From positions 1-51,768 of the forward strand of contig JAZRXC010000025.1 of assembly GCA_045600025.1 (NCBI GenBank): a stretch of 51,768 nt of DNA, given 5' to 3'. A program made the translations under genes and the position numbers. This DNA comes from UBA3774 sp045600025. GTDB taxonomy: Bacteria; Bacillota; Clostridia; Lachnospirales; Lachnospiraceae. The notes under the pieces are model-generated. The model had not been told where the DNA came from, did no database searches, and was given only the letters and a program-made list of their open reading frames with translations. Shown piece by piece: positions 33,541 to 43,600 of this stretch (the stretch's first letter is position 1; every line of letters begins with the position of its first letter).

Positions 33541-34302
33541 TCAGTTCTTATTGTAGATTATATACAATCCCTTAAGCAGAAGTTCATCATCGTATATAAT
33601 ATCATGCTTGCAGCTTCCGATGATTTCGGCAGCAATACCGCCTGTTGCAATTACTACAGCATCCGAATTCGTCTCGGAATTAATTCTGTCAATCATTCCA
33701 TCCATCATTGCCGCAGTTCCGTAAACAGCACCGCTCTTTAAACTGTCGGCCGTATTTTTACCTATTACGTGTGCAGGTGCTTCAAGGCTGATTTTTGAAA
33801 GCTGCGAAGCTTTGCTTACTATTGAATCACTTGCAGTGCGTACGCCGGCTGTTATTACAACTCCCTGATATGCACCCTGCGCATCTACGTAGGAGATAGT
33901 GGTGGCGGTTCCGAGGTCAAATATAATCTGAGGTAGAGGATATTCCGCTATAGAAGCAACCGCTGCAACAACAAGATCAGCTCCAAGCTGCGCAGGATCA
34001 TCTATCTTAATATTCAGACCGGTTTTAACTCCCGGTCCTACTATAAGAGGTTTTTTATCCAAAAGCTTTTCTATGCCGTCTGCAATAATATTGGTAAGCT
34101 CAGGAACAACAGAAGATATGATAGCTCCTTTTATTCCGTCAAAAGAAACATCATGAAGTTCTAAAATAGTCTTAAATAAAACAGAGTATTCAATATCTGT
34201 TTTCTCTCTGTCTGTCGATAATCTTTCAACAAAACGAACACCTTTGCCGCATACGACTCCGGCCACAATATTACTGTTGCCTATATCAACTGTAAATACC
34301 AT
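33541..34302 (-). CDS. coaX: Type III pantothenate kinase
   Basis: The 253-residue cytosolic enzyme performs the first step of coenzyme A synthesis. It has the ASKHA-fold motifs MVFTVDIGNSNIVAGV (phosphate 1, Asp), QLGADLVV (general base Asp), IIFDLGTATTISYVD (phosphate 2) and GGIAAEIIGSC (adenosine). Type III enzymes are not feedback-inhibited by CoA and need a monovalent cation. It is transcribed alone on the reverse strand, divergent from prfC, with a CCGGAGG ribosome binding site and an extended -10 promoter. Confidence 0.95.
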   Translation of the reverse strand: MVFTVDIGNSNIVAGVVCGKGVRFVERLSTDREKTDIEYSVLFKTILELHDVSFDGIKGAIISSVVPELTNIIADGIEKLLDKKPLIVGPGVKTGLNIKIDDPAQLGADLVVAAVASIAEYPLPQIIFDLGTATTISYVDAQGAYQGVVITAGVRTASDSIVSKASQLSKISLEAPAHVIGKNTADSLKSGAVYGTAAMMDGMIDRINSETNSDAVVIATGGIAAEIIGSCKHDIIYDDELLLKGLYIIYNKN

Positions 34303-34323
34303 ATATTTATCCTCCGGCTTTGT

Positions 34324-34332
34324 ATTATACCA
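34324..34332 (-). promoter_or_regulatory. Extended -10 promoter of coaX
   Basis: On the reverse strand TGGTATAAT (34332-34324) is a full extended -10 about 22 bases upstream of the coaX ATG. The -35 region is weak (TTTTTG at 17 bases). Confidence 0.65.
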
Positions 34333-34406
34333 TAATTTGTACTATGCAAAAAGCACAAAATATAGTATTATTTTATAGTTAAAAAACAATATATGGAGTT
34401 AACACA

Positions 34407-35993
34407 TTGAGCAATATATCTGAAGAAATTAATAAGCGTCGTACATTTGCCATAATATCACACCCCGATGCAGGTAAAACCACCCTTACGGAAAAATTCC
34501 TGCTCTATGGCGGTGCTATTAATCTGGCAGGTACTGTAAAAGGACGCAAGAATACAAAACACGCCGTATCGGACTGGATGGAAATTGAAAAAGAGAGAGG
34601 TATATCTGTTACTTCCTCCGTGCTTCAGTTCAATTATTCCGGCTATTGCATAAACATTCTTGATACACCGGGGCACCAGGATTTCTCTGAGGATACATAT
34701 CGTACTCTTATGGCAGCTGACTCAGCAGTAATGGTAATCGACGGAGCAAAAGGCGTAGAGCCTCAGACTATTAAGCTCTTCAAGGTTTGTATGCTGCGCC
34801 ATATACCGGTATTTACATTCGTTAATAAATTAGACCGCTCGGCTAAAGATCCTTTTGATCTGATGTCTGATATAGAAAGCGTTCTCGGTATAGAGACCTG
34901 TCCCATCAACTGGCCAATTGGCTCAGGAAAGAGCTTTAAAGGCGTATATGAGCGCGATAAAAAGTGCATTACAACATTTGTTGCCGAAGGCGCAGGAACA
35001 CGTGAAATCGCCTCCAGCGAGCTTGATCCTGAGGATCCTGCTACTGAAGCTAAAATCGGCGCAGACTATATGCAGCAGCTTCGTGATGATATAGAGATTC
35101 TTGACGGAGCCGGCTCAGAGCTTGATATGAAACTTGTATCAGAGGGAAAGCTCAGCCCGGTATTTTTCGGATCTGCGCTGACTAATTTCGGTGTAGAGAT
35201 ATTCTTGAATCACTTTATTAATATGACGGCATCCCCTGCTGCCCGAGAGTCCGACATTGGCGTAATTGATCCCGCGCAGGAGCCTTTTTCCGCTTTTGTA
35301 TTCAAGATTCAGGCAAATATGAACAAAGCCCACCGCGACAGGATTGCGTTTATGCGTATTTGCTCCGGAAAATATGAAGCAGGCATAGAAGTAAATCATG
35401 TCCGCGAGGATAAAAAAATCAGGCTTAATCAGTCCACTCAGATGATGGCTGATGAAAGAACCATAGTAGAAGAAGCCTACGCCGGAGATATTATCGGTAT
35501 ATTTGACCCGGGTATTTTCGCTATAGGTGATACACTTACTGCAGGCAGAAAATTCAGCTTCCCGGGCATACCTACATTTGCCCCTGAACACTTTGCAAGA
35601 GTGCGTCAGATTGATACTATGAAACGCAAGCAATTTGTCAAGGGCATTACTCAAATCGCACAGGAGGGTGCCATCCAGATATTCCGTGAAATCGGAACAG
35701 GTATGGAAGAAATAATCGTCGGCGTTGTAGGCGTGCTGCAATTTGAAGTTCTCACATACAGATTAAAGAACGAATACAACGTTGAAGTCGGTATGGAACA
35801 GCTCCCGTATGAACACATACGCTGGATTGAAAATAAAAACATAGATGTTAACACTATCAACGGCACTTCAGATATGAAGAGAATTGCCGATCTGAATGAT
35901 AGGCCGCTGCTTCTCTTTGTAAACAGCTGGAGCGTCGGAATGGTAGAGGAAAGGAACCCGGGACTTAAACTGTCTGAGTTCGGAATGAATTAA
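34407..35993 (+). CDS. prfC: Peptide chain release factor 3
   Basis: The 528-residue GTPase recycles RF1/RF2 from terminated ribosomes. It has G1 ISHPDAGKTTLTEK, the switch I region with EIEKERGISV, G3 DTPGHQDF, G4 NKLDR, and the RF3-specific C-terminal domain. The start is TTG at 34407, eight bases after GGAG; the product begins (M)SNISEEINKRRTFAIISHPD. RF3 is not universal in Firmicutes but is common in Lachnospiraceae. nrdR follows after nine bases. Confidence 0.95.
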   Translation: MSNISEEINKRRTFAIISHPDAGKTTLTEKFLLYGGAINLAGTVKGRKNTKHAVSDWMEIEKERGISVTSSVLQFNYSGYCINILDTPGHQDFSEDTYRTLMAADSAVMVIDGAKGVEPQTIKLFKVCMLRHIPVFTFVNKLDRSAKDPFDLMSDIESVLGIETCPINWPIGSGKSFKGVYERDKKCITTFVAEGAGTREIASSELDPEDPATEAKIGADYMQQLRDDIEILDGAGSELDMKLVSEGKLSPVFFGSALTNFGVEIFLNHFINMTASPAARESDIGVIDPAQEPFSAFVFKIQANMNKAHRDRIAFMRICSGKYEAGIEVNHVREDKKIRLNQSTQMMADERTIVEEAYAGDIIGIFDPGIFAIGDTLTAGRKFSFPGIPTFAPEHFARVRQIDTMKRKQFVKGITQIAQEGAIQIFREIGTGMEEIIVGVVGVLQFEVLTYRLKNEYNVEVGMEQLPYEHIRWIENKNIDVNTINGTSDMKRIADLNDRPLLLFVNSWSVGMVEERNPGLKLSEFGMN

Positions 35994-36002
35994 GGAGGTC
36001 AT

Positions 36003-36458
36003 ATGAACTGTCCGTTTTGTAATGCCGAAGATTCAAAAGTAATTGACTCAAGACCCACAGAGACTAATTCAATACGTCGCCGCCGCGAATGTGAAGTCTG
36101 CGGAAAGCGTTTTACTACATATGAAAAAGTAGAAACCGTTCCTATGATGGTTATAAAGAAAAATGATATGCGCGAGCCTTATGACAGAGCTAAACTTGAA
36201 GGCGGTATCTACAAAGCATGCTATAAACGTCCTATATCCGTTGCGGAAATCGGCGCCGCGATTGATATGATAGAAGTACAGATCCTGTCAAAAGAAGAAC
36301 GTGAGATACACACTGAGGAAATCGGCGAGATGGTTATGGAAGCACTTCGTAAGCTCGATGATGTAGCCTATGTGCGTTTTGCCTCTGTCTACAAAGAATT
36401 TAAGGATGTTGATACATTTATAAAAGAAATTGAAAAGATTGCAAAGAAGAGAAAATAA
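36003..36458 (+). CDS. nrdR: Transcriptional repressor NrdR
   Basis: The 151-residue repressor of ribonucleotide reductase genes senses dATP/ATP. The N-terminal zinc ribbon has cysteines in MNCPFCNAEDSKVIDSR and ECEVCGKRF, followed by an ATP-cone domain from about residue 49. The ATG follows AAGGAGGTCAT and the gene is nine bases after prfC. No ribonucleotide reductase gene or clear NrdR box is in the window. Confidence 0.96.
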   Translation: MNCPFCNAEDSKVIDSRPTETNSIRRRRECEVCGKRFTTYEKVETVPMMVIKKNDMREPYDRAKLEGGIYKACYKRPISVAEIGAAIDMIEVQILSKEEREIHTEEIGEMVMEALRKLDDVAYVRFASVYKEFKDVDTFIKEIEKIAKKRK

Positions 36459-36479
36459 CGCATATTTGCCATATTTTTC

Positions 36480-36508
36480 TTGAAAAAAGGTTAACAATAT
36501 ACTAAAAT
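36480..36508 (+). promoter_or_regulatory. Promoter of efp
   Basis: TTGAAA (36480-36485), a 17-base spacer and TAAAAT (36503-36508) lie 32 bases before the efp ATG, which has an AAGGGAG ribosome binding site. Confidence 0.75.
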
Positions 36509-36540
36509 AAACGAGTATTTAATTTGAAGGGAGACACCTT

Positions 36541-37098
36541 ATGGTTTCAGCAGGAGATTTTAAAAACGGTATTACAATTGAGTTTGAGAACGGCATCTGG
36601 CAGATTATCGAATTCCAGCATGTTAAGCCCGGTAAAGGCGCTGCATTCGTTCGTACTAAGCTCAAGAACATCGTCAGCGGTGGCGTTGTAGAGCGTACAT
36701 TCAGACCCACTGAAAAGTTTGATGAAGCTCGCATTGACCGTGTAGATATGCAGTATCTGTACAAGGATGGCGATCTCAGCTATTTTATGGATGTTAACAC
36801 TTACGATCAGATGGCACTTACCGCAGATCAGATCGGTGATTCTCTGAAGTTTGTCAAAGAGAATGAGATGGTTAAGGTTTGCTCACATAACGGCAATGTA
36901 TTCTCAATCGAGCCTCCGTTATTCGTTGAACTTACAATTACCAGCACAGAGCCCGGATTCAAGGGTGATACCGCAACAGGTGCTACCAAGCCCGCTATCG
37001 TAGAGACCGGCGCACAGGTTAGCGTACCGCTTTTCATCAATGAAGGTGACGTTATTAAGATCGATACAAGAACAGGCGAGTATCTTTCAAGAGCATAA
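36541..37098 (+). CDS. efp: Elongation factor P
   Basis: The 185-residue factor relieves ribosome stalling at polyproline stretches. It has the three beta-barrel domains, with the tip loop VKPGKGAAFVRTKL that carries the modifiable Lys (about residue 32 in PGKGAA) and the C-terminal motif GDVIKIDTRTGEYLSRA. Modification enzymes are not nearby. It has its own promoter and a strong terminator, and codon use is highly biased. Confidence 0.97.
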   Translation: MVSAGDFKNGITIEFENGIWQIIEFQHVKPGKGAAFVRTKLKNIVSGGVVERTFRPTEKFDEARIDRVDMQYLYKDGDLSYFMDVNTYDQMALTADQIGDSLKFVKENEMVKVCSHNGNVFSIEPPLFVELTITSTEPGFKGDTATGATKPAIVETGAQVSVPLFINEGDVIKIDTRTGEYLSRA

Positions 37099-37114
37099 AT
37101 TTAAAACTACTATC

Positions 37115-37149
37115 GAGGGATACGCAAAAGGTGTATCCCTCAATTTTTT
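37115..37149 (+). terminator. Rho-independent terminator of efp
   Basis: GAGGGATAC (37115-37123) pairs with GTATCCCTC (37133-37141), followed by AA and six T bases. It lies immediately before the ribosome binding site of the aminopeptidase gene, so that gene is reached by read-through or an unseen promoter. Confidence 0.9.
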
Positions 37150-37161
37150 AAGGAGGATAAT

Positions 37162-38547
37162 ATGGAACGTAAAAACGCATGGCAGACATATACTGCTAAG
37201 GACAAAAAAGAACTTACCGAACTCGGCGAAAGATATCGCAAGTTTCTTTCAAAATGCAAAACAGAGCGCGAATGTGTAACTGAGTCCATCAAGTTAGCGG
37301 AAGCAAAAGGATATAAGCCTCTTACCGCTGCAATAAAAGCAGGCAAGAAATTAAAAGCAGGAGATAAGCTCTGGGCATCATGCATGGGCAAGACTCTCAT
37401 GCTTGTAAATATCGGCAAGAATCCGATTGAGCAAGGTGTAAATATACTCGGTGCTCATATTGATTCTCCGAGACTTGACTTAAAGCCCAATCCTCTGTAT
37501 GAGGATACTGATTTCTGCCTGCTTGATACACATTACTACGGCGGAGTTAAGAAATATCAGTGGGTTACCATTCCGCTTGCTATCCACGGCGTTGTAGCGC
37601 TCAAAGACGGCACTGTTAAAAACATCGTTATAGGTGAAGATGAGAGCGATCCCGTTCTCGGCATTACCGATCTTCTTATTCACTTATCAGCAGATCAGCT
37701 TGAGAAAAAGGGCCGTGTAGTTATCGAAGGCGAAGACCTGGACGTAATGGTTGGTTCCGAACCGGCAAAAGACGCTAAAGAAGAGAAGAAACTTGTTACC
37801 AAGAATATTCTATCTATTCTCAAGAAGAAATACGGTATGGAAGAAGAGGACTTTATCTCTGCAGAACTTGAAGTTGTGCCTGCAGGTCCCGCACGTGATT
37901 TCGGTCTTGATCGCAGTATGATTATGGGTTACGGCCATGATGATCGCATCTGTGCATATACTTCTCTGGAAGCATTTATCAATACAGATAAATTAAACAA
38001 AACAGGTGTATGCCTGCTCGTTGATAAGGAAGAAATCGGAAGCGTCGGAGCTACCGGTATGGAATCAAAGTTCTTCGAAAATATGATGGCTGAGATTCTT
38101 AACCTGCTCGGATACAAAGAGAGTATTTCTCTTCGCAGATGCCTTTCGAATTCACGCATGCTTTCTTCTGACGTAAGCGCTGCATTTGACCCTACATATG
38201 CAAGTGCTTTTGAGAAGAAAAATGCTGCATACTTCGGAAGAGGAATCGCATTTAATAAGTACACCGGCGCAAGAGGAAAATCAGGGTCAAATGACGCATC
38301 AGCAGAGTATATTGCCGCACTTCGTAAGATCCTCGATGATAACAAAGTTAACTGGCAGTTTGCTGAGCTTGGTAAGGTTGACCAGGGCGGCGGCGGAACC
38401 ATCGCTTATATCTTAGCTAATTACGGCATGGAAGTAATCGACAGTGGTATCGCAGTTCTCAGCATGCATGCTCCTTTTGAAATCGGCAGCAAGTCTGATA
38501 TTTATGAAGCAGTAAAGGCTTATACAGCATTTATTAAAAACGCATAA
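37162..38547 (+). CDS. M18-family aminopeptidase
   Basis: The 461-residue cytosolic dizinc aminopeptidase removes N-terminal residues from peptides. Metal and catalytic residues are visible in GAHIDSPRLDLKPNP, GYGHDDRICAYTS, VDKEEIGSVGATG, SSDVSAAFDP and VLSMHAPFEIGS. It is the AspAP/ApeA-type aminopeptidase common in Clostridia; residue preference cannot be told from sequence. An AAGGAGG site precedes the ATG. The G3E GTPase gene begins 10 bases after its stop, so the three genes 37162-40605 may be co-transcribed. Confidence 0.93.
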   Translation: MERKNAWQTYTAKDKKELTELGERYRKFLSKCKTERECVTESIKLAEAKGYKPLTAAIKAGKKLKAGDKLWASCMGKTLMLVNIGKNPIEQGVNILGAHIDSPRLDLKPNPLYEDTDFCLLDTHYYGGVKKYQWVTIPLAIHGVVALKDGTVKNIVIGEDESDPVLGITDLLIHLSADQLEKKGRVVIEGEDLDVMVGSEPAKDAKEEKKLVTKNILSILKKKYGMEEEDFISAELEVVPAGPARDFGLDRSMIMGYGHDDRICAYTSLEAFINTDKLNKTGVCLLVDKEEIGSVGATGMESKFFENMMAEILNLLGYKESISLRRCLSNSRMLSSDVSAAFDPTYASAFEKKNAAYFGRGIAFNKYTGARGKSGSNDASAEYIAALRKILDDNKVNWQFAELGKVDQGGGGTIAYILANYGMEVIDSGIAVLSMHAPFEIGSKSDIYEAVKAYTAFIKNA

Positions 38548-38557
38548 GAGGTAAATC

Positions 38558-39664
38558 ATGGCACAGGTTAATATAATTTCCGGATTTTTAGGCGCCGGAA
38601 AAACTACATTTATTAAAGAATTACTGTCCAAGGTATTCAACGGCCATAAGGTTGTATTAATCGAAAATGAATTCGGTGAGATCGGTATTGACGGCGGATT
38701 TTTGAAACAGGCCGGTGTTGAAATAACCGAGATGAATTCAGGTTGTATTTGCTGCTCGCTCGTAGGTGACTTCTCTGAGGCGCTTCTTAAGGTTGAAGAG
38801 CAGTTCCATCCCGAATACATCCTTATTGAGCCCTCAGGCGTAGGCAAGTTATCAGACGTTGCAAAGGCAGTCCTTGACGCCCCCGCAGAGGCTCATATAG
38901 AGCTTCAGGGCGGTATTACTATCGTTGATGCTAAAAAAGCAAAGAAGTATCTTGCCAATTTCGGTGAATTCTTTAAGAATCAAGTTGAGTATGCCGATAC
39001 AGTAGTTCTCAGCAGAACAGGCGATATCGCTGAAGATGCTCTTTCAGATTGCCTCGATATTATCAGAACTCTTAATCCCGGTGCTGCTATTATTACAACG
39101 CCTTGGAATGCACTCTCCGGGGATGCCTTAAAATCAGCTCTCACCGGCAAGAACAGTTCTGATGAATTAATTGAGAAAATGCTTGAAGAAGCTAAACATC
39201 ACCACCATCACCATCATCACGATGGCGAAGAGTGTGATGACCCTGACTGCTGTTGTCATCACCATCATCATGATGAGGAAGAAGATGACGATGATGATGA
39301 ATGCGAAGAGCATGAACATCATCATGAACATCATCATGAACACCATCATGAACACCATCATCACCACCATGATCATGACGCAGACGAAGTATTTACAAGC
39401 TGGGGCCGTGAGACAGTTCATAAATATTCATATGATGCTCTTTCCGAATTGCTTGATAAACTTGCAAATACTAACGAATACGGCGTTATCCTTCGTTCAA
39501 AGGGCATGGTTGCTCTTGATGACGGCCGTTGGTGCGAATTTGATCTTGTACCTGCAGAAAAAGAGCTTCGTATTGCCGCTCCCGATTATACCGGAAAAAT
39601 CTGCGTAATCGGAACCGAACTTGATGAAGCAAAACTTGCAGCAGCATTTGCCCTTAAGGAGTAA
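38558..39664 (+). CDS. G3E/CobW-type GTPase with a His-rich metal-binding insert
   Basis: The 368-residue cytosolic GTPase has Walker A SGFLGAGKT near the start, the metal-binding GCICC motif (C63, C65, C66) that defines zinc metallochaperones of this family, and a C-terminal CobW-like domain after about residue 280. Residues about 213-277 are a His/Asp/Glu/Cys-rich insert containing runs of His and a DPDCCC cluster, which should bind many metal ions. The base-specificity motif is unusual (SRTGD rather than NKxD). Likely role: metal storage and delivery of zinc, nickel or cobalt to client enzymes. A second, different G3E GTPase follows by 2 bases. Confidence 0.88.
   Translation: MAQVNIISGFLGAGKTTFIKELLSKVFNGHKVVLIENEFGEIGIDGGFLKQAGVEITEMNSGCICCSLVGDFSEALLKVEEQFHPEYILIEPSGVGKLSDVAKAVLDAPAEAHIELQGGITIVDAKKAKKYLANFGEFFKNQVEYADTVVLSRTGDIAEDALSDCLDIIRTLNPGAAIITTPWNALSGDALKSALTGKNSSDELIEKMLEEAKHHHHHHHHDGEECDDPDCCCHHHHHDEEEDDDDDECEEHEHHHEHHHEHHHEHHHHHHDHDADEVFTSWGRETVHKYSYDALSELLDKLANTNEYGVILRSKGMVALDDGRWCEFDLVPAEKELRIAAPDYTGKICVIGTELDEAKLAAAFALKE
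39314..39361 (+). repeat. Tandem 12-bp repeats coding His-rich segment
   Basis: Four consecutive copies of GAACATCATCAT or its GAACACCATCAT variant encode the repeating peptide EHHH inside the first G3E GTPase. Copy number could vary by slippage, and flanking CAT/CAC runs extend the low-complexity tract. Confidence 0.85.
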
Positions 39665-39666
39665 TA

Positions 39667-40605
39667 ATGGAAGTACCTGTATATGTCTTTACCGGCTTTA
39701 TGGATAGCGGTAAGACAACTTTACTTAAAGAAACACTTGAAAGTCCCGATTTTGACTCAGCAAAGACGTTAATATTAGCTTGTGAGGACGGAGACAACGA
39801 ATACGAAGACATTTTCCTGTCGCAGAACAAGGCTGTTTTAGTACGCCTGTCTGATCCGGATCAGCTAAATGATGAATTTCTTGCAGAGCAGGCTGCTACT
39901 CATAAGCCCTCACAGATTTTAATCGAGTATAACGGCATGTGGGAGCTTGACCGTTTATTTGACAGAAAACTTCCTCGTAATTGGGAGTTCTACGGTGTAT
40001 TTTCAACAGTAGATACTTCTACGGCTGATATGTACTTATCAAATATGCGTCAGCTTTTTATGGCTCAATTTGCAGCATCCGGACTCATCATTTTTAACAG
40101 ATGTGCTGAAATTATTGACAGGGGACGACTCCGCAGAATATTCAAGACATTTAATCCTCAGGCACAGCTTATATTTGAGCGCCCGGATGGCGAGGTGTAT
40201 GATCCGACTAAGGAACCGCTTCCTTACGATATGAAGGCTGACATCATTGAGATTGATGATCTTGATTTCGGTATATGGTATCTTGATGCCGGTGACCACC
40301 CTGAAGATTACATCGGCAAAAAGCTTCGTTTCTTAGCTCAGGTCTACAGAGGGAGAGACATACCAAAGAACACCTTTGTCCCCGGCCGTTTTATCATGAC
40401 TTGTTGCATAAATGATGTCCAGTTCTTGGGATATTTCTGCGAGTGCGATGATTCGTTTGCATATAAGAGTCGCGATTGGGTAAAAGTGACGTGTGAGTTT
40501 GACATGAAGAATGTCCCGTCCATGGGCGGAAGAGTTCCTTATATGACTCTTATTGACATTGCGCCTGCGGCGCCACCTGCCCAAGACCCGATTTATTTCT
40601 CTTAA
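39667..40605 (+). CDS. Divergent G3E-like GTPase with a DUF1980-like C-terminal domain
   Basis: The 312-residue protein starts with a P-loop GFMDSGKTT like CobW GTPases. It lacks the CxCC metal motif at the corresponding place (ACEDGDNEYED) and a clear NKxD. The C-terminal third, with RFIMTCCINDVQFLGYFCE around residue 240, resembles the OB-like domain of DUF1980/TIGR03943 proteins (YcgQ type), which are linked to zinc or membrane transport. It begins 2 bases after the His-rich GTPase, so the two likely work together in metal handling. The function is a guess; the domain reading is from memory. Confidence 0.7.
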   Translation: MEVPVYVFTGFMDSGKTTLLKETLESPDFDSAKTLILACEDGDNEYEDIFLSQNKAVLVRLSDPDQLNDEFLAEQAATHKPSQILIEYNGMWELDRLFDRKLPRNWEFYGVFSTVDTSTADMYLSNMRQLFMAQFAASGLIIFNRCAEIIDRGRLRRIFKTFNPQAQLIFERPDGEVYDPTKEPLPYDMKADIIEIDDLDFGIWYLDAGDHPEDYIGKKLRFLAQVYRGRDIPKNTFVPGRFIMTCCINDVQFLGYFCECDDSFAYKSRDWVKVTCEFDMKNVPSMGGRVPYMTLIDIAPAAPPAQDPIYFS

Positions 40606-40614
40606 GGAAGGCAT

Positions 40615-43600
40615 ATGGCATTCAGACTTATCACCGGAGCCCAAGGCTCAGGTAAGACTAACAAAATATTTACAGAACTTATACAGTCTTCAATCGATAA
40701 CCCCGATAGGAAGCACATTGTAATCACTCCTGATCAGAACACGCTTCTGACAGAACGCAGGTTGCTTGCGCTTTCCCCTAACGGGGTTTTATTTAACATT
40801 GAAGTAGAAAGTTTTGACCGTCTTGCTTATAAGATTTTTGATGAGCTTGAACTTTCCATGCCTTCTCCAATGGATGAAGTCGGTAAAAGCATGCTACTTC
40901 GGAAGATAGTTCATGAGCATAGCCGCGAACTTTCATATTATGAGTCATCGATTGACAAAGAGGGCTTTATCACAAAACTGAAAACTGTTGTATCAGAATT
41001 TTTATCATACGGAATTACTCCGGAAGATTTATCAGCCGCTTCTGAAAAAACAGCTTCTGATTTGCTGAGGTCAAAACTAAATGACCTCTCTCTAATTCTC
41101 AAAGCCTTCAATGAAGGGCATACTGAAAAGAATTCTCCGAGAGAAGAATTGATGTCCCGCCTTTTGAGCGTAATTGATAAATCATCATATTTTGACGATG
41201 CATTTATTGTTATAGATGCATTCACCGGCTTTTCACCGCTGCATTATCAACTTATTGAATACATTATGAGCAGGGCTTTTCTGGTTGTGGCAACTCTTAC
41301 CATATCACCTGATATTAATGTTTTCGGCAATTATGAAAGTCACGATCTTTTTGCCATAACCCTAGAGACTGCAAAAGAGCTTCAGACCTGCGCACAGCAT
41401 TGCGGACTTAAGACTCTGCACGATGTGTGCGATGATTATGCCGATATTGAAAGGCCTGAAGAACTGAAACACCTTGAGAGGCATTATCTGCGAGCCGGGG
41501 AAAATGCACCATCTGATATTATTAATCCGGATGTAATTAATGTTTATCATACATATTACCCTTCTGATGAAGCTTCATTTGCTGCTGAAACTATTTCTTA
41601 TCTGGTCAGCGAAAAAGGTTACAAATATCGTGACTTTGCTATAGTATCAGGTGATTTGAATCATTCCGCACACGATATAACCGGTGCAATGGAAGAGTAC
41701 GGCATACCGTATTTTCTTGATTGCCATGACGATTTACATAATCATCCGCTTGTCAGATTTATTCTCGGTGCTCTTGAGATAATAGAGTCCGGCTTCAGTA
41801 TTTCATCTGTTTTTTCATTTTTGAGAACAGGTCTTGCTGGCGTATCTCATGATGATATTGACTTACTCGAGAATTATTTCATCGGAACCGGTATAAGAGG
41901 TTACAAAAAATGTGGTTCCGAATTCACAAAAGAGTTTTCAGGATATGACTTGAACAAATTAAATGAAATCAGAGATGCGGTGATTAATCCGCTTATTGAT
42001 TTTCGGACTGCTTATCAGGTCTCAAATACAAATACTGAATTTATTGACTCAATTTTGAAACTGCTCGAAGATTATAATGTTAAGATTAATCTTCAGAAAC
42101 TCATTATCGAATCAACTGACTACTCTTCAAACAGCGCTGATAAAATATTTGATTCCGTAATTAAGGTTCTTGATGAAGCACAAGAGATGCTTACCGGTAA
42201 GAGACTATCCGCACATCAGTTAAAGATGACACTTGCTTCCGGTTTTCAGGAGCTTAGCCTTGGGCTTTTGCCTCCGCGACTCGATGAGGTACAGATCGGT
42301 GATATCAGAAGAAGCCGCAGAGGGTACGTTAAAGTACTTATCTTCATTAATATGAACGAAGATATTCTGCCCGGCGGTGTCCCGGCAGGAGGAATACTGT
42401 CTGATAGAGACAGAGAAGAACTTAAAAACAACAATCTTATCCTTGCAAATTCCTGCATAGATAACCTGTTCAGAGAGCAGTATTACATCTATGAGCTTTT
42501 AGCCACTCCGACGGATAAGCTCTATTTGACCTATAGCGATCATTTTATCACAGGGGCAGACAGGAAGCCGTCTTTATACCTTTTGCGCGTTCTGGGGCTG
42601 TTTAACGGCCTTAAAGCGCGTGTCCACGAACGCAGTCTTACCTCACGCAGCAAGATTTGTATGGCCCTTGGCGAATATCTTGCCGCCGGCGACTATGAAA
42701 ACGCAGCAAAATTAACAAAACTTCTTGAAGATGACCCAGGTCTTGTTGACCGCATTTACAATGTTTCTTCATACTCTGACTGTACCAGTCTTACCTCTGA
42801 GCTTGAAGATTCCATAATGAAATCTGATACGTTGAGTATTTCGGCACTCACTACATACTCCGACTGTCCGTATAAATATTTCTTTGAACGAACACTTAAG
42901 TTGTCTGATAGAAAAGTGTACAAAATTGAGAGCACAGACCGAGGCACTTATGTTCATTCTGTTTTGGAGAATGCATTTTTATACCTGAAAAATCAAAATC
43001 TAAAAGATTATTCATTAGTTACGAATGATATGATTTCAGCCGCTCTTAAATATGCATTTGAAAAAGCGGACAGCATCGCGCTCGGCTTTGATTTATCTGA
43101 TGAAGAATCCGGTAAATATTTGCTTGGCAGATGGAAGAAAGCTGCCGAAACCGCATTTTGCAATATGTGTCTCGCTCTGAAAAATGACTTAACATTCAAA
43201 TACGTTCCCGATCAATTTGAGTTTAAATTTGAAGATGATAAAGTGTTGGCGCAATACGGTATTAAGCTAAAAGGTGTAATTGACAGAATTGATATCGCTA
43301 CCGGCGTCTCGCCTTCGCCGCTGCGGGTAATTGATTACAAGAGTTCCGAATATAATGAAAATAACCGGACTTATTTTGCGTCACTTGAAAACGGCCAAAA
43401 ACTTCAATTGCCGCTTTATCAAAAAATTGCAATGGATTATTACAACGCAAATTCTAAAAATGTCGTTCCTGGAAAGAATCGATATATTAACACATCTGAC
43501 AGATATGTTAAGTCAAGTGACTCAGATGATTTATGCAATCAATATGATAAAATCGACAAAGATAATATCCCGGACTTCTATAACAGTTATATTACGGCGG

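Noticed and set aside
35139..35741. 200-residue open frame antisense to prfC
   Set aside because: It lies fully within a well-supported gene, shows no recognisable domain and no start signals; it is a codon-bias shadow.
39167..39421. Met/Val-rich hydrophobic open frame antisense to the His-rich insert
   Set aside because: It is the reverse complement of CAT/CAC and GAT/GAA repeats and mimics a membrane peptide; no start signals.
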